64,000 nucleotides of DNA from Arthrobacter sp. AZCC_0090. Its GTDB lineage: Bacteria; Actinomycetota; Actinomycetes; Actinomycetales; Micrococcaceae. Under the pieces are notes generated by a model, which was not told the DNA's origin, did not search any database, and saw nothing but the letters and a program-made list of their open reading frames with translations. Location: assembly GCF_014207375.1 (NCBI RefSeq), contig NZ_JACHEE010000005.1, positions 186,001 to 250,000 on the forward strand. Reading direction: 5' to 3'. Positions 17,975 through 25,699 of the stretch are shown here, one piece after another (positions within the stretch are counted from its first letter, which is position 1; each line of letters opens with the position of its first letter). Both the position numbers and the translations under genes were made by a program.

Positions 17975-19051
17975 ATGACGGACGAGCTTGGTATCACAAA
18001 GGAAGATGCCCCTCAAAGCGGCCCGAGGCGGCAGAAGGAGGGCAAGAGCCATAAGGCACGAAATGTTTTATTCGCCGCTGCAACCCTGCTTTTGGTCGCC
18101 GCGGTGGTGGCCGGTGGATACGTCGTAAGCCTGGTCCATACCTTCAACTCGGGTACCCAAAAGATTGCGACAGCTTTCCCAGAGGAATCCACGCGTCCAC
18201 AGAAGGCCCCTCCGGTTGGCGGAAACGCGCCGTTGAACATCTTGCTCCTCGGTAGCGACAGCCGCGGCGCCACGGAAACCGATGCCGTCAACGGCTCGGC
18301 AACAGACCAGCGTTCGGACACCTTGATGCTCATGCACATCCCAGCCGACCGCAAAAACATCTACACAATTTCATTGATGCGCGATACATGGGTCCCGATT
18401 CCCGGTCACGGGGAGGCCAAAATCAACGCGGCACTTGCCTTCGGCGGGGTGCCGATGATGGTGCAAACGGTCGAAGCCTTTCTCAAGCAGAGAATCGACC
18501 ACGTTGCCATGATCAACTTCGACGGTTTCGAAGGCCTCACGAATTCCTTGGGCGGAGTCAATGTGAACGTCACGTATCCATTTACTTCCAGCGAGAACCC
18601 CAATCTGCATTTCAATGCTGGTCCCGACACATTGTCGGGCCAACAGGCGTTGAGCTTCGTCCGGGAGCGCTACGCCTTCCCGGACGGTGACTATCAGCGG
18701 GTCCGAAACCAACAGGCGTTCATCAAGGGATTGGTCGCCAAGACGATCAATGCCAACACCCTGGGCAACCCGGTGACAATCAGCAACATGGTGGGTGCCA
18801 TTTCACCCTATGTCGCCGTTGACAGCGGACTGGATGCTGCGACGATTGCCAAGCTGGCCTTTGAAATGAAGGACATCCGCCAACAGGACATGGTTATGTT
18901 TACGCTGCCCACACGCGGCACTGGAACATCAACTGACGGTCAATCAATCGTGCTGACGGATCCCGCCGAAATTGGCAAGGTGGCAAAGGCACTTTCTGAA
19001 GACAAACTGGGGGATTATGTAGCTGCCAACAACTTCGAAAAGGGCAACTGA
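17975..19051 (+). CDS. LytR-CpsA-Psr (LCP) family glycopolymer ligase
   Basis: The 358-residue protein has a basic cytoplasmic N-terminus, one membrane helix (about residues 30-51) and an extracellular LCP domain with ILLLGSDSR, the RSDTLMLMHI segment, SLMRDTWVPI and RVRNQQAFIKGL. LCP proteins transfer polyprenyl-pyrophosphate-linked polymers to peptidoglycan, so this is the probable terminal step for the glycan made by this locus. Start ATG 17975 is preceded by AAGGAA. The phosphatase gene follows six bases after its stop. A paralogue sits at 32893; the two share motif order and spacing. Confidence 0.92.
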   Translation: MTDELGITKEDAPQSGPRRQKEGKSHKARNVLFAAATLLLVAAVVAGGYVVSLVHTFNSGTQKIATAFPEESTRPQKAPPVGGNAPLNILLLGSDSRGATETDAVNGSATDQRSDTLMLMHIPADRKNIYTISLMRDTWVPIPGHGEAKINAALAFGGVPMMVQTVEAFLKQRIDHVAMINFDGFEGLTNSLGGVNVNVTYPFTSSENPNLHFNAGPDTLSGQQALSFVRERYAFPDGDYQRVRNQQAFIKGLVAKTINANTLGNPVTISNMVGAISPYVAVDSGLDAATIAKLAFEMKDIRQQDMVMFTLPTRGTGTSTDGQSIVLTDPAEIGKVAKALSEDKLGDYVAANNFEKGN

Positions 19052-19057
19052 CCCTAC

Positions 19058-19651
19058 ATGCACTCCTCTTTGCCCTTCAGGATCCTGACCGTTTGCACCG
19101 GCAACATTTGCCGCTCCCCCGTCGCCGAACGGTTGCTACAAGCGGGTCTGGATCAGGTTCTCCCCGGAGGCTTCGAGGTCCGCAGCGCCGGCACCAGGGC
19201 CATGGTGGGCAGCCCCATCCAATCCCTGTCAGCCGACATCATCCGCACGTACGGCGGCACACCCGATGACTTCGCCGCTCGGCAGCTCACCTCGAAAATC
19301 CTCAGGGAATCGGACCTGGTGCTCACCATGGCATCACACCACCGCGGGGAGGTTCTGCAGCTGGATGCCTCCCTGCTCAAGCGGACCTTCACCATCCGGG
19401 AATTCGCACGGATGGTGACGGCCCTCGAAGAACGCGGCGACGCATCGCCGTCGGGCTCTGACTACACCCAACAATGGCGAGAACTGCCTGCAAGAGCATC
19501 GTCCGTGCGCCACCTCGTCCTGGCGGCAGAAGCCTCGGACAACGACGTCGCCGACCCTTACAAACAAGGCGCCGACGCGTACCTGCGGATGGAAGACGAG
19601 CTAGCTCCTGCCATCTTAAGGATTCTCCGCTACGCCCGCCTTTCCATGTAG
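19058..19651 (+). CDS. Low-molecular-weight protein tyrosine phosphatase (Wzb-like)
   Basis: The 197-residue phosphatase has the P-loop CTGNICRSP (C-X5-R-S) near the N-terminus and the general-acid aspartate in DVADPYKQG near the C-terminus. It probably dephosphorylates the tyrosine cluster of the autokinase at 16037 and so cycles capsule/EPS export. It is somewhat longer than the roughly 150-residue classic enzymes because of an insert around residues 120-160. It lies six bases after the LCP stop and is probably co-transcribed with it. Confidence 0.9.
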   Translation: MHSSLPFRILTVCTGNICRSPVAERLLQAGLDQVLPGGFEVRSAGTRAMVGSPIQSLSADIIRTYGGTPDDFAARQLTSKILRESDLVLTMASHHRGEVLQLDASLLKRTFTIREFARMVTALEERGDASPSGSDYTQQWRELPARASSVRHLVLAAEASDNDVADPYKQGADAYLRMEDELAPAILRILRYARLSM

Positions 19652-19656
19652 GGATC

Positions 19657-20133
19657 CTAGCTCCGGGCTTTGCGCACCGGGTGCTCGCTCAGGATAGACA
19701 GGCGGTTGAAGGCGTTGATGCCGATGCACGCCATGCACAGCACGCTGATCTGCTCCTCCGTATAGACATGACGTGCGCGGGAAAACAGCTCGGCCGTGGG
19801 GCGGGCGGTGCTCATGCGTGTGATCTGTTCGGCCAGTTCAAGCGCCACTTTTTCGGCTTCGCTAAAGAGGTTTACCTCGCCATGCACGGACAGTAGGGCA
19901 AGCCGCTGCTCGGTCTCGCCATAGCCGATAGCACGGCGGTGGTGCAGGTCTAGGCAGAAGGCGCAGCCGTTGATCTGCGAGGCCCGGTAATTCACCAACT
20001 CCAGGGTTCGACGCGGAATCCCGGTCCGGTCCGCCTCGGCGGTGACCTGATCCGCGTAGCCGGAAAGGGCCTGATAAAGTCCGGGCAGTTGCTTGTCCAG
20101 ATAGCCCGCAAGCCGCGGGGTATTTTCACTCAT
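19657..20133 (-). CDS. Carboxymuconolactone decarboxylase/AhpD family protein
   Basis: The 158-residue all-helical protein has the AhpD-like redox motif CAFCLDLHHRRA (C-X2-C with the following histidines), usual for alkylhydroperoxidase-like members. These proteins reduce peroxides or act as thiol-disulfide partners. A later CMACIGIN stretch is also Cys-bearing. It converges with the phosphatase gene with only five bases between stops. Its partner is not evident, and a specific role cannot be given. Confidence 0.85.
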   Translation of the reverse strand: MSENTPRLAGYLDKQLPGLYQALSGYADQVTAEADRTGIPRRTLELVNYRASQINGCAFCLDLHHRRAIGYGETEQRLALLSVHGEVNLFSEAEKVALELAEQITRMSTARPTAELFSRARHVYTEEQISVLCMACIGINAFNRLSILSEHPVRKARS

Positions 20134-20188
20134 CCGCCGAGCCTATCGGAGGGAACCTCTTAGCCGGCGATAGCCGAAGGGAAGTGAA

Positions 20189-20704
20189 ATGGGTACGAAT
20201 CCACCCCGAACAACCCTGCTCGACAGGACATTTCGTGTCAGCCTCATATTGAAGGGGCTGGATGGTGTTCTTGAGCTGGTCGGCGGGATACTCCTTTTGT
20301 TGGTGACGCCCCGGCAAATCGGAGACCTGGTCCGGTTCCTCACCCAGCACGAACTCGCCCAAGACCCGAACGACTTCGTGGCGAACACTCTGGTGCACAT
20401 GACCTCGAACCTCTCGGTGTCGGCGTCCTTGTTCGGCGCCATCTACCTACTGCTCCACGGCTTGGTGAAAATCGTCCTGGTCTGGGCGGTCTTGAAGGAC
20501 AAACTCTGGGCCTACCCGTGGATGATCGCGTTCCTGCTGGTCTTCATCCTTTACCAGGGCTACCGGATCGCTGTGGCCTTCTCCTGGGGCCTTGTCCTCC
20601 TGACGGCGTTCGACATTTTCATCGTCTGGATCACCGCGCGTGAGTATCGCCTCCACCGGGCACGAAACCAAGAGCCCTCCCCCACGCCCCCATCAGCCGG
20701 CTGA
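20189..20704 (+). CDS. DUF2127 family membrane protein
   Basis: The 171-residue protein has four predicted membrane helices. It starts LLDRTFRVSLILKGLDGVLE and contains YLLLHGLVKIVLVWAVLKDK and WMIAFLLVFILYQGYRIAVA, all typical of the DUF2127 family of unknown function. The C-terminus is a short Pro/Ser-rich tail. It is monocistronic: divergent to the AhpD-like gene and followed at once by a strong hairpin. No biochemical function is known to me. Confidence 0.8.
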   Translation: MGTNPPRTTLLDRTFRVSLILKGLDGVLELVGGILLLLVTPRQIGDLVRFLTQHELAQDPNDFVANTLVHMTSNLSVSASLFGAIYLLLHGLVKIVLVWAVLKDKLWAYPWMIAFLLVFILYQGYRIAVAFSWGLVLLTAFDIFIVWITAREYRLHRARNQEPSPTPPSAG

Positions 20705-20719
20705 GGGATGTCCGCGCGC

Positions 20720-20759
20720 GGGCCACGATGCGGGATGCAGGCGTCCCGCATCGTGGCCC
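20720..20759. terminator. Strong hairpin terminator
   Basis: A perfect 16-bp stem (GGGCCACGATGCGGGA pairing with its complement at 20744-20759) with an 8-base loop lies between the convergent DUF2127 gene and the small membrane gene at 20772. No U-tract is seen, as is usual in actinobacteria. It probably serves both directions. Confidence 0.8.
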
Positions 20760-20771
20760 GCTCACGCCGGC

Positions 20772-20993
20772 CTACGGAGCACTTTCGGAGTTGTCGCGCT
20801 GCCGGTTCTCATCGACGACGATATAGGTGATGTTTTTTCTGCGGCGGTTCCTGAAACGGGGCGGGATGGGTCCGGCGGGCGGCAGTCCGCGCGCCCTTCG
20901 CCTGCGGGAAAGGCGAATGTTTGCGTAGATCAAAAAGAGAAAGAATCCCAGCGACGGGACCAGCATGATGATGATCCAGGGAAAGTTCGCCAC
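20772..20993 (-). CDS. Small single-pass membrane protein, 73 residues
   Basis: The protein has one N-terminal helix (FPWIIIMLVPSLGFFLFLIY), a very basic segment (RLSRRRRARG, later RNRRRKN) and an acidic tail. I chose GTG 20993 because AGAGGAGG lies just upstream; longer in-frame starts (to 21086) lack ribosome sites. I do not recognise a family. A 20-bp palindrome at 21064-21083 lies about 70 bases upstream and could control it. Confidence 0.6.
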   Translation of the reverse strand: MANFPWIIIMLVPSLGFFLFLIYANIRLSRRRRARGLPPAGPIPPRFRNRRRKNITYIVVDENRQRDNSESAP

Positions 20994-21063
20994 GTGCGCC
21001 TCCTCTAGGAAAGAAACCGTTCGACTGAGCTCGTTCTTTTCTCTCGCTCCTCGCGGATGGCCA

Positions 21064-21083
21064 ACACTAAGCATGCTTAGTGT
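21064..21083. promoter_or_regulatory. Perfect 20-bp palindrome, candidate operator
   Basis: ACACTAAGCATGCTTAGTGT is a perfect inverted repeat without loop, unlike a terminator. It lies upstream of the small membrane gene (20993) and downstream of the PepSY gene. Five bases further an imperfect GTTA-GGCA-TAAC repeat follows (21089-21100), vaguely like a DtxR/IdeR box but with the wrong spacing. Confidence 0.5.
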
Positions 21084-21217
21084 CACCGGTTAGGCATAAC
21101 TTTAGAGCAAAAACAGGTCAGCGGTGGGTTTCGGGCGCATCTTTTGAGAATGGAGTCGGAAGCGGAAACCAGCCACCCGTTGAAGACCGGTGCAGGTTTG
21201 GAGTCGGGGCCTTGAAC

Positions 21218-21248
21218 GAAGCCCCGGGCAGCTGCTGCCCGGGGCTTC
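21218..21248 (-). terminator. Hairpin terminator of the PepSY gene
   Basis: A perfect 14-bp GC-rich stem (GAAGCCCCGGGCAG and its complement) with a 3-base loop lies 20 bases downstream of the PepSY gene stop. Confidence 0.8.
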
Positions 21249-21268
21249 AAGGCGTCAGTGCTTCGTGG

Positions 21269-22783
21269 CTATCGCAGGGTCGCTGCCCCGGTCACGTCGC
21301 TTGCACCCGCCAGAGGTGTAGCCGAGAGGCGACTGCGACGCCGCTTGACCACCCCTATGACGGTGTCGAGGATGATGAAGGCCAGCAGGCTCCAGCCCAG
21401 CAGCGGCAGGAGCAACCCGAGGGCGACCATCACGGTGAGCGCGGCGAGGACTCCCGCCCAGTGTGCGCGCAGGAACGCTCCGCGCGGTGCGGGGCGGCCG
21501 AAGGCCCAAGCGCTGCCACGCGTAGGGCGCCGTTTCCACCACATGACATAGCCCCAGACCACCATGGCTGCCAGGCCCACCGCCACAGCAAGCAGGAGAA
21601 GCTGGTTCGGCAGTCCGAAGAGCAGCCCCATGTGCGCGGCGATGGTCCAGCGAGTGAGTTTGGCGGGCAGGCTGAAGTTATTGAAGTCGGCCCTGCTGGT
21701 GATGGTGCCCGTGGACGGGTCGATCGCGACGGCGCTGGCGGTGCCCGGCCATTCCCTGCCCGCTTCGGTCACGGTCCAGGCCTTGCCCGGCTTCGCCGGG
21801 GGTTTGATATCGATCATCGGGGCGGTGATGATGTCCGCCCTCGCAATCCGGGCCGCGGTGTCGTAGACGGCGGGATCAATGGCCGGTGCCGCCGTCGGCG
21901 ACGCGCCGGTGCTGTGTCCAGCGTGTTCCCCGGCCGGGGCGGTCGCCGGCCCGGTCAGCGCAGTGGAGATGGTGGGGGTGGCCCAACCAAGGGCGGTGCG
22001 CAGGCTGCCGATGTTCGCTCCAGCGCTCGCCGACCAGGTCAAGCCCGTTGCCGAGAGGAACACGAATGCCACGAGGAGGACCGTGCCGGTGGTGCCGTGC
22101 AGCCAGACCAGCCGGGCACGCCCGGACCTCGGGCGTGCCTTCGCCGCAACGGCCTTCGTCTTGCCGGCGGCCCGGCGGCGCCGGATCCTGTCGATCCACA
22201 GGATCAGGCCGCCGAGGGCGATGACCCACAGCCAGGAGGCGGCGAGTTCGCTGTAGACGCGTCCGGGTTCGCCCAGGCCCAAGGAGCGGTGGAGGTTGTC
22301 GATGAAGGTGCGCAGGGGCATCGCGCCGCTGCTGCCGTAGGTGGGCAGGTCGCCCCGGATGTCCGCCGTGGCGGGGTCAACGAACAGTGTCCTGTACTGG
22401 GAATCGCCCAGGGTGGGGTCGGTGAAGAGCACACGGGTGGTGTCTTCGGGCCCGGGGGCGGGGCGGACGGTCACCGGGGCCGCGCCCCCGACGCGGTCGA
22501 CGGCGGCCTTCACTTGCGCCGCGAGCGGCAGGGGGTGGGCGACGGCGGGGACGTGCAGTTCCCGGGCGTAGATGGCTGGTTCCAGTGAAGGGGTCATCGC
22601 GTAGAGGCCACCGGTGATCGCGGCGATGAGCAGGAAGGGCCCGGCGAGGATCCCGGCATAGAAGTGAATCCGGAGCAGGAAGGGCCGGAACCAGCCGGGA
22701 TCCGCGGACGGGAGCGCAGTGTCCGGTCCGGTTGTCAGTGGGGTGCTGCGTGCCCCGGCAGGGGGCTTGGTCAGAAGGGTCAT
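21269..22783 (-). CDS. PepSY-associated transmembrane domain protein
   Basis: The 504-residue membrane protein is of the PepSY_TM type. The first membrane helix follows LLRIHFYAGILAGPFLLIAA, then come an external PepSY-like region with RTLFVDPATADIRGDLP, a second helix (WLWVIALGGLILWIDRIRRR), two later helix groups and a final WSLLAFIILDTVIGVVKRRR. An internal extracytoplasmic insert contains HAGHSTG. Proteins of this type are linked to iron-siderophore reduction and metal handling in the envelope. The neighbouring YcnI and copC remnant suggest copper here. A strong terminator follows; the YcnI gene is upstream on the same strand. Confidence 0.85.
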   Translation of the reverse strand: MTLLTKPPAGARSTPLTTGPDTALPSADPGWFRPFLLRIHFYAGILAGPFLLIAAITGGLYAMTPSLEPAIYARELHVPAVAHPLPLAAQVKAAVDRVGGAAPVTVRPAPGPEDTTRVLFTDPTLGDSQYRTLFVDPATADIRGDLPTYGSSGAMPLRTFIDNLHRSLGLGEPGRVYSELAASWLWVIALGGLILWIDRIRRRRAAGKTKAVAAKARPRSGRARLVWLHGTTGTVLLVAFVFLSATGLTWSASAGANIGSLRTALGWATPTISTALTGPATAPAGEHAGHSTGASPTAAPAIDPAVYDTAARIARADIITAPMIDIKPPAKPGKAWTVTEAGREWPGTASAVAIDPSTGTITSRADFNNFSLPAKLTRWTIAAHMGLLFGLPNQLLLLAVAVGLAAMVVWGYVMWWKRRPTRGSAWAFGRPAPRGAFLRAHWAGVLAALTVMVALGLLLPLLGWSLLAFIILDTVIGVVKRRRSRLSATPLAGASDVTGAATLR

Positions 22784-22948
22784 CGTAGTGGTCTTTCACG
22801 TTTCGGCCAGGCGGCACGCGGGCGCGCCCGAGTGCCGCCTGATGCGGCGTCGCCGGTCGAGGCGGCCTCGGGTTGGTGTATGAGGGCAGCACGAGGCCAT
22901 CCGTGCCGGTCGTTCCGGCACGGAGTCTTCGTGTGTGTTTTGTGCGGG

Positions 22949-23680
22949 TTACTTGCCCTTGGCGGGGCGGGTGCGTGCCAGGGCGGTGACGCCTGCCGCA
23001 AGGCCGATCAGGCCCGCCGCGAGACCGAACCAACCGGCCGTGGACCCACCGTCACCGGAGGTCTTCGCTGCCGCAGGTGCCGGAACCGCCGTCGCGGACG
23101 CGGACGAGGTGGGAGCCATCGCGGCGGCGTCGTTGGCGGTGGTCACGAAGGAGGGGGCCGGGTGTTCGGGTTCGGGCTGGCCCTGGACGGTCTTCTCGTC
23201 CCACTTCACCACGGTGCCGTCGGTGTAGCTCTGGTTTGCCGGCAGCGTGATGGTAGTTCCGGCGTCGGGCAGGACGCCCACGGAGATCGAGAACGCCTGG
23301 TATTCGTTTTGACCGATCTGGTGCGCGTCGTCAGCGGTCCACACCACCGAAGTGACGGCCTTGGTCACGGTGGTGCCGGCGACTGTGACGGGTTTGGGCA
23401 GGGTGGTGGTGATCAGTTCGGCTTTCCACCCGTCGAGGGGTTTCACGGAGACCGAGTTGAAGGGCGTGTCCGTGGGAAGGGACACTTCGAGTTTGTTGGT
23501 CTTGGCCGTGGGCGATTCGTTGGGGACGTTGAAAGTCAGGTGGGTGTATCCGCCGGCTGCCGGGTCGTCGGGATTGACGTGGACGTGGGCGGAGGCGGCT
23601 GAGACGCCGAAGGCGAGCAGCCCGGCGGCCATCGTGGCGGCGCAGGCGGTCTTGAGGGTACGGCGGAAGGAGGTCTTCAC
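22949..23680 (-). CDS. YcnI family (DUF1775) secreted copper-binding protein
   Basis: The 243-residue protein has a signal peptide ending SAASA, so the mature chain starts HVHVNPDDPAAGGYTHLTF. The N-terminal histidine is the copper ligand in Bacillus YcnI. A Thr/Ala-rich spacer and a C-terminal membrane helix (AGWFGLAAGLIGLAAGVTAL) with a basic tail anchor it outside the cell. I prefer GTG 23680, with AAAGG upstream, to GTG 23698. Its neighbours are a PepSY protein, a His-containing membrane protein and a broken copC, so a copper uptake or homeostasis patch is likely. Confidence 0.87.
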   Translation of the reverse strand: MKTSFRRTLKTACAATMAAGLLAFGVSAASAHVHVNPDDPAAGGYTHLTFNVPNESPTAKTNKLEVSLPTDTPFNSVSVKPLDGWKAELITTTLPKPVTVAGTTVTKAVTSVVWTADDAHQIGQNEYQAFSISVGVLPDAGTTITLPANQSYTDGTVVKWDEKTVQGQPEPEHPAPSFVTTANDAAAMAPTSSASATAVPAPAAAKTSGDGGSTAGWFGLAAGLIGLAAGVTALARTRPAKGK

Positions 23681-23794
23681 GGCAATGATGCCTTTCACAA
23701 AGAAAGAAACGGTCAGGAACCCGCCCGGGACTATGCCCGGCCGGTGAAAGCAGCGATCTGCCGCCAGGTCCCTTTCCTTGCGTGAAGGCGGGTC

Positions 23795-24403
23795 TCAGGC
23801 GGCGGAAGCCATCGCGGGCGGACCCCGCCGTGCAGGCAGGCGCCGGCCCGCGCGGTCCACTGGCAGCACCGCGGGCACAGGGCATGGACCGGGAAGCCTT
23901 GGCGGCTGGAGGGACGGCGCGGCGGGCAGCTGCACGAGCGGGCGCAGCCAAGCCGCCAGCGCCGAGAGCGCCAGTTCACCGCGGGCAAGCACCAGCGCGG
24001 TCACCAGGGTCGCCACCGCGTGGGCGGCGAACATCTGCCACTCGATTGGGTCCGCATGGGTGGGCGCGACAGTACCGAACGCTTCCGGGGGCAGGCTGAC
24101 GGGGGCATGTCCTGCGTGGCCGGTCAGCACCGGCGCCCCCGGGGCAGCCCCGTCCGACAGGGCGTGGAAGGCCCAGTGAAGCCAGGCTTGCCCGGCGCCG
24201 AGCAGTGCGGTAAGGACCGGCATCGACAATCGGAAGCGCGTGAGCACCGCGACCGGGAGTACCGTCAGCGCACACAGCGCCGCCAGGATGGCGGGCTCAG
24301 GCAGGCGACCGCCGCCGGCAAAGTGCCCGCCGGCGGCCAGGCCCAGGATGAGGGAACCGATCACCCCGGTGCGGAGGATCCGGAAAGAAGCACGCGTCGT
24401 CAT
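23795..24403 (-). CDS. Membrane protein of unknown function, copper patch
   Basis: The 202-residue protein has about five hydrophobic helices (for example GVIGSLILGLAAGGHF and ILAALCALTVLPVAVLTRF) and an external loop with several histidines (FHALSDG, GHAGHAP, PTHADPIEW). The C-terminus is Pro/Arg-rich. Its position between ycnI and the copC remnant on the same strand suggests a metal-linked role. I recognise no named family. Confidence 0.65.
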   Translation of the reverse strand: MTTRASFRILRTGVIGSLILGLAAGGHFAGGGRLPEPAILAALCALTVLPVAVLTRFRLSMPVLTALLGAGQAWLHWAFHALSDGAAPGAPVLTGHAGHAPVSLPPEAFGTVAPTHADPIEWQMFAAHAVATLVTALVLARGELALSALAAWLRPLVQLPAAPSLQPPRLPGPCPVPAVLPVDRAGRRLPARRGPPAMASAA

Positions 24404-24510
24404 CGGCGGTCCTTTCCGGGTTCACAAGTCAGTGCGGGATTCTCCAAAATTCTACGGTCTCGCCGGTGTCGGGGCGTCAACGGGATCAATCATGACAAAC
24501 CGAGCGGGTC

Positions 24511-24810
24511 CTATCCGTGATCCCCGGGCTCGTCCGCTGGTTCGTTCCCTGTGTCATTACCGGAGAGGCGGCGGCGCACATAAAGGCCTCCAGCTACCAG
24601 TCCGGCCACCAGCACACCGGCCACTATTACGGCTACTGGCCAGGAAAAGCCAGTGGACCCGGCAGGCTCGGGAGCAGGACTCGGGGTCCCAGGCCCCGCA
24701 GTGGCGCCCGGCCCGGCCGTGAAGGCGAAGGTCCCCTCGATCGGATGCATGTCCGAGGACACAATCCGCCAGACCACTGCAGCAGCGGGCATGGGCCAGG
24801 GAAGCCGTCG
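24511..24810 (-). pseudogene. 3' remnant of a CopC-like copper-binding gene
   Basis: The frame ending at 24511 encodes VVWRIVSSDMHPIEGTFAFT, the C-terminal strand pair of CopC domains. A Pro/Gly/Ala spacer, a membrane helix (WPVAVIVAGVLVAGLVAGGL) and a basic/acidic tail follow. The N-terminal half of CopC, with its signal peptide and HA..L..S.P start, is absent: only about 100 bases separate this from the enoyl-CoA hydratase gene, and no matching frame is there. The gene appears truncated at its 5' side. An ATG at 24792 could give a 93-residue product, but without the copper-binding N-terminus. Confidence 0.65.
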
Positions 24811-24900
24811 CGGATGTCCGAGAGGTGGACTCCGATCATTTCGTGCCGCACAACATCCAGGAGATCGTCGCAGACGTGCTCCGGAAAACCTACAGGGGTG
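24800..24900 (+). pseudogene. Possible remnant of an unidentified gene
   Basis: A plus-strand frame reads EAVADVREVDSDHFVPHNIQ, then EIVADVLRKTYRG, with coding-like codon bias over about 33 codons. It has neither a start nor a proper end and runs into the hydratase gene. I do not recognise it. It may be a scrap left at a rearrangement point, or a shadow effect. Confidence 0.2.
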
Positions 24901-24908
24901 AGTGTCCC

Positions 24909-25688
24909 CTACCCCCTGAAGACCGGTGCCCGCTTTTCTTGGAACGCCCGGAAACCTTCGGCGTAGTCCTCGGTCTTGCAGAGCCGAGCCTGTTCCCTAT
25001 TCTCCTCAGCCATGGCAGCCCACAAGCCAAGGCGCTGATCGCGGATATGGGCCACGAGTTCCTTGCTGGCGTTGAACGCGCCGGTGGCACCCGCCGCCAC
25101 CCGCTCCACAATGATCCGGGTGGCCTCAAGCAAAGCATCATCAGGCATGACCCTGCTGAACATTCCCTGCGCAACAGCCTCGGCACCGCTGATCAGGTCC
25201 GCGGTGTAGATGAGGTCCAAGGTCCGGTGCATGCCCAGGCGTTCCGTGAAGTACCAGTGTCCGCCCGAGTCCAGGGTGGCCCCCAGCTTGGCGAACGGCG
25301 AACCGAACTTGGCGTGCTCCGCCACGTACACCACGTCCGTGGCCAGCAACAGGCCGAGCCCGACGCCGAGGCACGCGCCATGCGCGGCCGCGAAAGTCGG
25401 GGCGGGGAAGGCTGCCATCTTCTTGAGCAGCGGCTCCACGAGCCCGTTCAAGTATGCCTTGGCGTCGTCGCTCTCCGGCGTCACACCGGCAATGTCGCGT
25501 CCCGCGCAAAAGGCGCGGCCCTCTCCGCGGAGGAGCAGAGCCCGCACCATGCCGCGGGAGGCGGCGGCAGCGGCGTCGTCGTACGCTCTATCCAGTTCGG
25601 CGAGCGCCGCCTCGTCCAGCGAATTCAGCTTTTCCGGGGCATTGAGGACAATTTCGGCGATGCCGTTGGCGATGGAGAGCTCGATCAT
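24909..25688 (-). CDS. Enoyl-CoA hydratase/isomerase (PaaG-like), paa operon
   Basis: The 259-residue crotonase-fold protein has the oxyanion-hole segments RGEGRAFCAGRDI and HGACLGVGLGLLLATDVV. Located directly downstream of paaABCDE, it is the best candidate for PaaG, the ring-1,2-epoxyphenylacetyl-CoA isomerase that forms the oxepin. PaaF-type hydratase is the alternative, but a second crotonase at 58605 is available for that step. It starts at ATG 25688, 11 bases after the paaE stop. Confidence 0.82.
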   Translation of the reverse strand: MIELSIANGIAEIVLNAPEKLNSLDEAALAELDRAYDDAAAAASRGMVRALLLRGEGRAFCAGRDIAGVTPESDDAKAYLNGLVEPLLKKMAAFPAPTFAAAHGACLGVGLGLLLATDVVYVAEHAKFGSPFAKLGATLDSGGHWYFTERLGMHRTLDLIYTADLISGAEAVAQGMFSRVMPDDALLEATRIIVERVAAGATGAFNASKELVAHIRDQRLGLWAAMAEENREQARLCKTEDYAEGFRAFQEKRAPVFRG

Positions 25689-25699
25689 TCGCTTATTCC

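Noticed and set aside
21088..21105. DtxR/IdeR iron box
   Set aside because: GGTTAGGC and TAAC are present but separated by one base too many and the right half is poor, so I do not annotate it as an iron box.
21080..22588. 502-codon plus-strand open frame opposite the PepSY gene
   Set aside because: It has biased Gly/Arg/Asp composition typical of antisense shadows in high-GC DNA, whereas the minus strand encodes a clear PepSY membrane protein.
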